The position numbers and the translations under genes were made by a program. Under the pieces are notes generated by a model. The model searched no databases, was not told where the DNA came from, and worked only from the letters and a program-made list of their open reading frames with translations. Of a stretch of 12,442 nucleotides of DNA, positions 7,041-12,442 are shown in pieces (the first letter of the stretch is position 1; each line of letters begins with the position of its first letter). The stretch comes from Baffinella frigidus (taxonomy: Eukaryota > Cryptophyceae > Cryptomonadales > Baffinellaceae), in contig MU646496.1 of the NCBI GenBank assembly GCA_026770585.1, positions 362,142 to 374,583 of the forward strand, written 5' to 3'.

Positions 7041-7176
7041 GGAGAGAGAAAGAGAGAGAGCGAGCGAGCGAGCGAGCGAGAGAGAGAGAGAGAGAGACGA
7101 AGAGCGAGGGAGAGAGAGAGACAGACTCAGAGAGACAGAGCGAGAGACAGAGTGAGAGCGAGAGCGAGAGAGAGAT
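7041..7176 (+). repeat. GA-type microsatellite with interruptions
   Basis: A purine-rich tract of GAGA, GCGA, GACA and GGGA units over about 135 bases. It generates long Arg/Glu-rich or Ser/Leu-rich open frames that should not be read as proteins. Confidence 0.95.
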
Positions 7177-7262
7177 ATAGAGGAAGGCGGGTCCAATCCG
7201 ATTGTGCTTTGTCATCGGCGCTACTTCAGGACCCCTTCTCTCTTTTGTTTGAAGGGTGGTTG

Positions 7263-7436
7263 CCACCAACCCTCACGGAAAGACCTAATCGTCCATTTTC
7301 AGACCTCGGATTTAGGGGGCGTCGGGGTCGGATCCGACCCCGACGATTTTACAATGGCCCAATAAAAGCTGGTTTCTCAGGTTTGGGGAGTCAAAGGTCG
7401 AAAACCGTTGATTTGGTCCTCCGTGAGGGTTGATGG
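7263..7436. mobile_element. Foldback element, 174 bp, with a 26-bp perfect palindrome
   Basis: The ends CCACCAACCCTCACGGA and (reverse complement of the right end) CCATCAACCCTCACGGA match at 16 of 17 positions. The arms continue imperfectly for another ~30 bases (ATTTTCAGACCT with GTTTTCGACCT). A perfect self-complementary sequence with no loop lies at 7320-7345, centred on GGATCC and reading CGTCGGGGTC outward. No transposase frame is present. Confidence 0.75.
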
Positions 7437-7950
7437 TGCGTGAAGCTTATTGCGCAACCTTTTTCGTCCAAGTATCGTTGAATAACGCGCTCTCTCGCGC
7501 GCGGGGCGCAGGGAAGGAGGGACTGCGCGTGTGCGAACGGGGGGAAAAGGAATCCGGCGAGGCGCGCAACAAGTACACCCTAGTCGAGAAGCCCGTCCCG
7601 CCAAGCCACCGCAAGGCACTCGCTCGCCCCCCACCAGCACCCCGTAGCAGCTTTCACCGGACCCTTGCAAGAATCCGGGAACGAATGTTTTTTTTTGGTT
7701 TTTGGTTTGTTCGTAGGACCCTATGGTAGGAGTCCCTGGGGACCTCGGGATTGCTGACGGGAGATACGGATGGATATGTCCGGTTTAGCTGAAATTTACT
7801 CAAGTACCCGATCCGGTTAAAAGCTGCAACGGGTTGCTGGGGGCCCCCGCTCTCACCTTCGCGCTAGCACCCCTTCTCCCGCGTTGCTGGTTGACTTCGC
7901 TGAGTGAGAACCGGCTGCGTTGACGTTACGCCGTCACTGGTTCGATCTTC
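7437..7950. other. GC-rich stretch without a supported gene
   Basis: A plus-strand frame from about 7430 to 7729 stays open for 99 codons, but the opposite strand is open as well and neither resembles a known family. TAGGACCCTATGGTAGGA at 7713-7730 nearly repeats at 10880-10897. Nothing else is seen. Confidence 0.4.
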
Positions 7951-8142
7951 CCGGCACAAAATCCTTAGACCTCGCTGGCACAAAATCCATAGAATTCGCT
8001 GGCACAAAATCCATGGAATTCTCTGGCACAAAATCCATAGACTTCGCTGGCACAAAATCCATAGACCTCGCTGGCACAAAATCCATAGAATTCGCTGGCA
8101 CAAAATCTATAGACCTCGCTGGCACAAAATCCATAGACTTCG
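7951..8142 (+). repeat. Minisatellite, eight 24-base units
   Basis: Eight head-to-tail units of CTGGCACAAAATCCATAGAC plus TTCG (variants GAATTC, GACCTC). The length is exactly 192 bases with no indels. A period divisible by three keeps frames open: plus strand AGTKSI(D/E)(F/L), minus strand DFVPA repeats. Differences between units fall at only a few positions. No flanking gene supports translation. Confidence 0.97.
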
Positions 8143-8294
8143 CTGCCACTCTATGCCCGTCCCTCACGGTGTGGTTTTCGTGCCATGATGCAGCTACCAA
8201 GAGGCTGCAACACCAACCCCCACCTGTTGAACTGCTCACGGAGAAAGAAGCTTACACGACCCGCGCAATCATCAACTTTGCTCTTCCCAGCTCC

Positions 8295-8331
<37 letters not shown>

Positions 8332-8619
8332 TGAGAGACGGCAGACTTTCCCCAAGTGTTGACGGCGCCAGCACCTTCACTCTGGGCCAGAACATTTCAC
8401 CTAAGTCAACTCCTCCTGAGAGCCAGCGCCTTAAGTCAAATATGCCTGCTCCCAGAGCAGGTCCATCTAAACGAAATGGCAACTTACTGCCGAGGATCAG
8501 CTTTGTTGACTTACGGTAAAATATCCTGGGTAGCAGTGAAGTTATACGAAGGATCCAGTGTTCTATGACGTATCCGAACCTGGGAGGGTGGCAGGGGGTC
8601 TCCCCCAAAGGTCCGGTGA
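8143..8619. other. Stretch with a GA microsatellite and a small hairpin, no gene
   Basis: A GA tract occupies about 8297-8336. CCTGCTCCCAGAGCAGG (8445-8461) is a 7-bp stem with a 3-base loop, and is followed at once by TCCATCTAAACGA. The minisatellite frame continues open to 8519, but its sequence resembles nothing known. Confidence 0.5.
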
Positions 8620-8621
8620 CC

Positions 8622-8746
8622 GCCCCCCCCTCACACCTTCAGCACCACCGCAGGGCACTAGGAGTACGTCTACTGTACCCTGAACCCTAACCCGTCAACC
8701 CTGCACCCTCGTAACACTCGGTCGTTTCTTATGCGCGAGGTATTCC
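8622..8746. repeat. Degenerate relative of the 3491-3721 foldback element
   Basis: The reverse complement of 8722-8746 (GGAATACCTCGCGCATAAGA...) resembles the left end of the 3491 element. ACCACCGCAGGGCACTAGG at 8644-8662 resembles ACCACCGTAGGGCCCTAGG at 3532-3550. A short telomere-like stretch (ACCCTGAACCCTAACCC) lies between them. Boundaries are unclear. Confidence 0.35.
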
Positions 8747-8826
8747 TGTACTGAATTCATAAGAGCCCGCCCCACCCTCCCCCCTTCAGAACCACCGGGT
8801 GCAGCGTCCCGCGTTGATTGAAGTTA

Positions 8827-8962
8827 ATCTCCACACAAGTATCAATTAATTGCTTTTGGCAACGAAAATTACTACACGATTTGCTCATAAAAGTAATAGT
8901 AAAGCGTTTGTGTAGTAAATTTCGTTGCAGCAAAAGCAATTAATTAATACTTGTATGGAGAT
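8827..8962. mobile_element. A/T-rich foldback element, 136 bp
   Basis: The left arm, 8827-8885, starts ATCTCCACACAAGTATCAAT and continues TAATTGCTTTTG and CAACGAAAATTACTACAC. The right arm, 8902-8962, is its reverse complement with few mismatches and a 3-base indel. The loop is about 16 bases. It is much richer in A and T than its surroundings, which suggests a recent insertion from a different sequence class. No clear target-site duplication. Confidence 0.85.
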
Positions 8963-9102
8963 GAAAGTGGCCAGGGCGCAAAGCAAACTTATCCAAACGT
9001 ATCGCAAACCAGACGTAGCCAACACCGGGGCTGGATCCCCTCAAAGCCATCCCCCAAAACCTCCAGCTCTCAACAGCAACTCGCCACGCCGCGCACTCCC
9101 CA

Positions 9103-9161
9103 CACCCTACCTCAGCCAACCCTCACACCCTACCTCAGCGAACCCTCACACCCTGGGTGTG
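9103..9161 (+). repeat. 23-base tandem repeat, 2.5 copies
   Basis: CACACCCTACCTCAGCCAAC followed by CCT repeats with one change and then breaks at CACACCCTGGGTG. A related CACACCCTCAGTGAACCCT is at 9244-9262. The 7-base CCCTCAC core suggests the same origin as the telomere-like tracts. Confidence 0.7.
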
Positions 9162-9384
9162 CGCACACACTTGACTTATCAGAGGTTCTGCGACTTTTGA
9201 CGTATCAGAGCTGTCACAGTGGCCGTGTGCGGATGAGTCATCTCCACACCCTCAGTGAACCCTCACACGCTACAGGGGTTCTCGCCGGACGGCCCAGTGG
9301 CACCCCGTCCGCAGGGCGACACTGACCCCGGCGCCTTCCCGCACTCGGACAATGCGCTGGTTGGAGGTGCACACCTCCCAGCTC

Positions 9385-9510
9385 CCACGCCAGGATGGTC
9401 GAAACATCCACTTTTCACATCTTTCAAGGGAACCCCCTTGCATCCTTAAGTCAACCACGTCAGATCGTACGTGGGTAAGGCGTCGGTTTCCCTCGATCAA
9501 TCTGGCGTGG
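9385..9510 (+). mobile_element. 126-bp element, copy 1
   Basis: Ends CCACGCCAG and CTGGCGTGG are perfect inverted repeats that extend imperfectly through TCGA. Within it are the hairpin CAAGGG/CCCTTG and a near-palindrome beginning CCACGTCAGATC and ending ACGTGG. It aligns without gaps to 11693-11818 with about 10 differences, and to 11105-11230 at lower identity. There is no coding potential: a non-autonomous foldback element. Confidence 0.85.
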
Positions 9511-9568
9511 TCCCCCGACTTTTCGCACCGGGGCCGTCAACTTTGCCAGGTTTTTGAATGGATTTCAT

Positions 9569-9617
9569 GGTGTTTGAATTGCCGCGGTGTTTGAATTGTC
9601 GTGGTGTTTGAGCTGGA
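9569..9617 (+). repeat. 17-base tandem repeat, 3 copies
   Basis: GGTGTTTGAATTGCCGC, GGTGTTTGAATTGTCGT and GGTGTTTGAGCTGGA run head to tail. A more diverged unit may precede them at 9549-9568. Confidence 0.85.
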
Positions 9618-9643
9618 GAAAAATCACAACTCTTGAACAAAGT

Positions 9644-9739
9644 TTGCGGACAAGGCCACAAGGGGGGGGGGGGGGTTAGAGCGTGCTCTACAGGCATCGT
9701 GCTCTCGTGATGGCTGACCTCGTGTGGCCTTGTCCGCAA
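9644..9739. mobile_element. Small inverted-repeat element with an internal G run
   Basis: TTGCGGACAAGGCCACA (9644-9660) and its exact reverse complement (9723-9739) bracket 62 bases that begin with a run of G. The match extends weakly outward (CAAAG with TTTTG). The size and form fit a short foldback element. Confidence 0.7.
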
Positions 9740-9817
9740 TTTTTGCTAACACGGGTCGCTGCGGCAGGAATCGGTGTGTGCTTCGAATCGCGGTCGCATC
9801 GCGACGGGTTGCCCTTC

Positions 9818-10251
9818 ACCCTGAACCCTACACCCTACACCCGACACCCTGAACCCTACGCCCTGCACCCTGTCTGAACCCTACGCCCTACACCCTATCT
9901 GAACCCAGCACCCGACACCCGACACCCTGAACCTTACACCCTACATCCTAACTGAACCCTACGCCCTACACCCTAACTGCACCCTACACCCTACACCCTA
10001 TCTGAACCCTACACCCTACACCCGACACCCTACACGCTACCCCCTACACCCTAACTGAACCCTACGCCCCACACCCTATCTGAACCCTACACCCTACACC
10101 CGACACCCTGAACCTTACACCCTACACCCTAACTGAACCCTACACCCTACACCCTAACTGAACCCTACACCCTAGCCCTCCACCCTGAACCCTCCACCCT
10201 GCACCCTAACCCTACACCCTGAACCTTACACCCTACACCCTACACCCTAAA
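9818..10251 (+). repeat. Telomere-like satellite, CCCTACA type with a 25-base higher-order unit
   Basis: About 430 bases of seven-base units CCCTACA, CCCTGAA, CCCGACA and CCCTACG. A 25-base compound unit, CTGAACCCTACACCCTACAC plus CCTAA, recurs several times and ends in CTAA or CTAT, breaking the seven-base phase. The unit has shifted from CCCTAAA to CCCTACA across most of the tract. Confidence 0.95.
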
Positions 10252-10256
10252 CTCAC

Positions 10257-10433
10257 AGAAAAGTCTTGGTTTTTCTGACCGGTGACGGCGACAGAAACTC
10301 CCAGAATCTCCCCCTCCATCCCTCTCTCCGGCGCACACACCTGACCCCCTCCCTCGCGCAGGTTGATCGTAGTCTCGCTCAGCCCCGGGGGGCCAACAGA
10401 CGTGACAGGGTTGGTCAGACCCGGGGATGAGCT
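10257..10433 (-). CDS. Possible internal exon of an unknown gene
   Basis: A 177-base minus-strand segment, 59 codons in phase 0 at both ends, sits between a possible acceptor (GACGAGACAG|AGCTCA) and a consensus donor (TTTTCT|GTGAGT). It reads SSSPGLTNPVTSVGPPGLSE..., then TTINLREGGG... and GEILGVSVAVTGQKNQDFS. It is GC-rich and contains no repeat found elsewhere in the window. Immediately after the donor the sequence becomes TTTAGGGTGTAGGG, so the intron would be telomere-like satellite, as in the GST gene. The family is not recognised and no partner exon is identified; an adjacent frame (YVFAIDETELIPG) also looks plausible, so frame and start are uncertain. Confidence 0.25.
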
Positions 10434-10500
10434 CTGTCTCGTCGATGGCAAAAACGTACGCGCTCGCACCAAACTCAGGGGTCCTCGTTAGGCGACAGGA

Positions 10501-10763
10501 CGTGCAATGCTTTCGCCGGTTTCTCCACCGAGTCTTATCCACTGCCCTGGAACCTAACCGGAATTGCACCTTGCGTTCAAGGTGAAAAGGTCTTCGGTCA
10601 CCAACCTCAGGGGCCCCTGCTTGTTAGGCAACTTCTTCTTCTTCTTTATTAACCTCTTCAAGTCCCAGGTCCTAGGCCTAATGGAAAGTGACCAACTTAC
10701 TAACTACGCACCGTTTGCGCATGAGGCAACAGTGCGTGCAATGCTTTCGCCGATTTCTCCACC
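10501..10763 (+). repeat. Direct repeat of 29 bases, 234 bases apart
   Basis: CGTGCAATGCTTTCGCCGGT plus TTCTCCACC (10501-10529) recurs at 10735-10763 with one change. Both lie in sequence without a supported gene. Confidence 0.8.
10533..10597 (+). repeat. 65-base dispersed repeat, copy 1
   Basis: TCTTATCCACTGCCCTGGAA, then CCTAACCGGAATT and so on, matches 11463-11527 at 63 of 65 positions. It contains the hairpin CACCTTG-CGTT-CAAGGTG; in copy 2 the stem is unchanged and the loop is CATT. Confidence 0.85.
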
Positions 10764-10934
10764 CCCAACGATACAGCCTTTTGGAACGAAAACGTCGACT
10801 TCTGGAAGTGTTACATTGTAGATGTCCACACAGCGGACTACGAAAGAATTTCGTGAATAACCCATAAGTTGAGAACCCACAGGACCCTACGGTAGGAAAT
10901 CTGTAGGGACATAGGGTTGTTCCTACGGACATTC
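10598..10934. other. Stretch without a supported gene
   Basis: Apart from the 29-base repeat copy and the AGGACCCTACGGTAGGA motif near 10881, nothing is recognised. Open frames on the minus strand pass through the repeats and the 126-bp element, so they are not convincing. Confidence 0.45.
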
Positions 10935-10939
10935 TAACC

Positions 10940-10968
10940 GATTCTCGGTGGCTGGGCCACCGAGAATC
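10940..10968. repeat. Hairpin, 13-bp perfect stem
   Basis: GATTCTCGGTGGC and GCCACCGAGAATC are perfect complements around a 3-base loop. This stable structure lies in non-coding DNA; no U-run follows. Confidence 0.75.
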
Positions 10969-11104
10969 CCTTCGTAGCCCACTCTGTGGCGTGGTGACCA
11001 TCATATCTGAAAACGACTCTAACCAAGGCGACCGCGGGTAGGGCAGACAGTCGGGGTTGCCTCGGTTCCAGCCGTGTTCAGATCTGACGGCCACCAGACA
11101 CGCA

Positions 11105-11230
11105 CCACGCCAGAGGGATCGAAACATCCACGTTTGACATGTTTCAGGGGAAATCCCGTGAATGCTTAAGTCAACGACGCCAGATCTGGCGTGGATAAGG
11201 CGTCGGTTTCCCTCGAGCCCCCTGGCGTGG
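11105..11230 (+). mobile_element. 126-bp element, copy 2
   Basis: Same length, ends and internal order as 9385-9510. It is the most diverged of the three (about 80% identical by eye) but has no indels. Its internal palindrome (11175-11194) reads CGACGCCAGATCTGGCGTGG, which is the two terminal repeats placed back to back. Confidence 0.85.
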
Positions 11231-11262
11231 TATCCTAGCTGCCCACACAAGTAATCCACATA

Positions 11263-11363
11263 TCCCTCAAGTGGCGAGTCGGCTCATACACCCTAACGTA
11301 GGGCCCTAGGACCTGCCTAGGACCTCGTAGGGGTCAATTTTGACCCCCTCGCCACTTAAGGGA
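11263..11363 (+). mobile_element. 101-bp foldback element, copy B
   Basis: Ends TCCCTCAAGTGGCGAG and CTCGCCACTTAAGGGA are inverted repeats with one mismatch. TA flanks both ends (11261-11262 and 11364-11365), as expected for a TA target-site duplication. The interior has CGTAGGGCCCTAGGACCTGC and the palindrome GGGGTCAATTTTGACCCC. It aligns gap-free with the minus strand of 3554-3654. No transposase: a Stowaway/Tc1-mariner-like MITE is a reasonable class, by inference only. Confidence 0.8.
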
Positions 11364-11462
11364 TATGCAGCGTCGTTTCCTTCAGAAGGGCGGCTCCACT
11401 CACTGAGCAGCCGCCGGGGGCTTCACGGATACAGTCCATCTAAACGACCTGCACTGGAATAA

Positions 11463-11527
11463 TCTTATCCACTGCCCTGGAACCTAACCGGAATTTCACC
11501 TTGCATTCAAGGTGAAAAGGTCTTCGG
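11463..11527 (+). repeat. 65-base dispersed repeat, copy 2
   Basis: Matches 10533-10597 at 63 of 65 positions, 930 bases away in the same orientation. The GTCCATCTAAACGA motif lies just upstream at 11434-11447. Confidence 0.85.
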
Positions 11528-11661
11528 ACACTGCTAAGTGGAGTGAAAAGGCTTGTCTTTGGTTGCGGGGAAGTGGACGCCCGCCGCCGCAACAATGTGG
11601 AGTTTGTACCACGAACCACTTTTAAAACGAAACGTCGCGGTCTGAAATTATCACTGGTGCC

Positions 11662-11670
11662 CTGGCGTGG
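11662..11670 (+). repeat. Solo right end of the 126-bp element
   Basis: CCCTGGCGTGGTATCC at 11660-11675 equals the right end of copy 2 with its flank (11220-11235), but no matching left end is found upstream. It may be a remnant or part of a larger duplicated block. Confidence 0.5.
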
Positions 11671-11692
11671 TATCCAAGGCGACCCCTCGGTG

Positions 11693-11818
11693 CCATGCCA
11701 GGATGATCGAAACATCCACTTTTGGCATCTTTCAAGGGAAACCCCTTGAATCCTTAAGTCAACCACGTCAGATCTTACGTGGATAAGGCGTCGGTTTCCC
11801 TCGACCAATCTGGCGTGT
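11693..11818 (+). mobile_element. 126-bp element, copy 3
   Basis: Gap-free with copy 1, about 10 differences, several in or near the ends (CCATGCCAG on the left, GGCGTGT on the right). Its internal hairpin is stronger: TTCAAGGG-AAAC-CCCTTGAA, an 8-bp stem. The 20-base centre palindrome CCACGTCAGATCTTACGTGG has a single mismatched pair. Confidence 0.85.
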
Positions 11819-11880
11819 CGTTTCGCCACGAGCAGGCTTAGCTCTGCCTAAGTAAAACTGGGCTCGCCATAAATGTGTTG

Positions 11881-12006
11881 CCACGCCAGACTGGAGGAGG
11901 GGGATCTTTTTTAAAAACCGCGTCTGGAAGCGGTTTTTGACTTTTGAAAACCACTGCCTTGCAGGGGAATTGACTTTTGGCGACCCCTTCCTCCAGTCTG
12001 GCGTGG
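11881..12006. mobile_element. 126-bp element with the same ends but a different interior
   Basis: Terminal repeats CCACGCCAGACTGGAGGA and the complementary TCCTCCAGTCTGGCGTGG are perfect over 18 bases and continue with one mismatch. The interior shares nothing with copies 1-3. It carries the hairpin AAAAACCGC/GCGGTTTTT and a TTGACTTTTG direct repeat. The length is again 126. Confidence 0.8.
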
Positions 12007-12080
12007 TGTGGTCGCACGTGTGTGTCAAATGCATTTCACGGGTGGTAGGTTGCGGGGAAGTCGATGCAAGACCTGGCCAT

Positions 12081-12108
12081 GATGCTCATCGGTCCCGCGG
12101 GGAGCATC
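12081..12108. repeat. Small hairpin before the CT tract
   Basis: GATGCTC and GAGCATC pair around a 14-base loop. Its right side borders the repeated block GTCGTGGTG...CCCCTGCACCTCTCTC (12109 and 12282). Confidence 0.4.
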
Positions 12109-12132
12109 GTCGTGGTGTGTCCCGCCCCCTGC

Positions 12133-12133
<1 letters not shown>

Positions 12134-12167
<34 letters not shown>

Positions 12168-12180
12168 TCTCTCTCTCGTA

Positions 12181-12211
<31 letters not shown>

Positions 12212-12442
12212 TCTCTCTCTCTCGTACTCTCTCTCTCTCTCTCTCTCGCTTTCTCTCTCTCTCTCTCTCTCAGTAAGCGAAGTCGTGGTGCCTCCCGTCC
12301 CCTGCACCTCTCTCTCTCTCGCGCGCGCGCGCGCTCTATCGCTCTCTCCTTCTCTCTCGCGCCCTCTCTCTCTCGCTCCCTCTCTCTCGCGCTCTCTTTC
12401 TTTCTCTCTCTCTCTCGTTTTTTTTTTTTCTCTCTCTCCCGA
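12134..12442 (+). repeat. CT microsatellite array, two blocks, running off the window
   Basis: CT repeats with CTCTCGTACTCTC interruptions fill 12134-12271, and a second block with CG and T runs fills 12307-12442. The non-repeat lead-in GTCGTGGTGTGTCCCGCCCC is nearly duplicated before the second block, 173 bases later, so lead-in plus CT block is itself a tandem duplication. Ser/Leu-rich frames are artefacts. Confidence 0.95.

Noticed and set aside
7041-7176. Arg/Glu-rich and Ser/Leu-rich frames across the GA tract
   Set aside because: These are microsatellite translations with no independent coding evidence.
7930-7960. GGTTCGATC, similar to a tRNA T-arm/B box
   Set aside because: No matching acceptor stem, D-arm or A box is found upstream, and the minisatellite begins at once.
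7951-8142. CRISPR-like array of regular repeats
   Set aside because: The units are contiguous 24-base copies with no unique spacers, and the sequence is eukaryotic in character.
10940-10968. Rho-independent terminator
   Set aside because: The stem is strong but no T run follows on either strand, and the setting is eukaryotic.
10678-11259. 193-codon minus-strand frame
   Set aside because: It passes through a 29-base dispersed repeat, a 13-bp hairpin and the whole 126-bp element, and has no recognisable domain.
12064-12307. Ser/Leu-rich and Arg/Glu-rich frames at the right end
   Set aside because: They translate the CT microsatellite.

Overview
This looks like a non-coding, repeat-rich stretch of a nuclear genome from a eukaryote, most likely a unicellular alga or another protist. 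The clues are GT-AG splicing, long runs of plant-type telomere-like repeat (CCCTAAA/TTTAGGG and variants), GA/CT microsatellites, and many small foldback (MITE-like) elements. I see no bacterial operons, no CRISPR array and no rRNA or tRNA gene. The species cannot be named from this sequence.

Only one gene is well supported: a two-exon, minus-strand glutathione S-transferase of the omega-like (cysteine) type, 287 residues. Exon 1 is 6346-5876 and exon 2 is 4543-4151. The 1,332-base intron between them is built from mobile and satellite-like DNA: a degenerate TTTAGGG tract against the 3' splice site, a tandem repeat, a long foldback element, and one half of a 28-base inverted repeat whose other half lies beyond the 3' end of the gene. 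A weaker second candidate is a 59-codon minus-strand exon at 10433-10257, whose GTGAGT donor also runs straight into telomere-like repeat.

Layout. 1-1670: dispersed and tandem copies of an unidentified repeat family. 1672-2060 and 2337-2515: CCCTAAA-like tracts, with 12 perfect units at 1802-1885. 2518-3480: short repeats and another copy of the left-end family. 3485-3726: a foldback element with a second, 101-base foldback nested inside it. 3727-6346: the GST gene and its 3' flank. 6347-7200: GC-rich upstream region, then a GA microsatellite. 7263-7436: foldback element with a 26-base perfect palindrome. 7951-8142: eight-copy 24-base minisatellite. 8827-8962: A/T-rich foldback element. 9385-9510, 11105-11230 and 11693-11818: three gap-free 126-base copies of one element; a fourth 126-base element with the same ends but another interior lies at 11881-12006. 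9818-10251: CCCTACA-type satellite. 11263-11363: second copy of the 101-base element. 12134-12442: CT microsatellite to the end of the window.

No multi-gene system is visible. The most unusual content is the density and architecture of the small foldback elements: constant lengths, nesting, and paired substitutions that keep palindromes intact. The other notable point is the repeated contact between telomere-like satellite and splice junctions.
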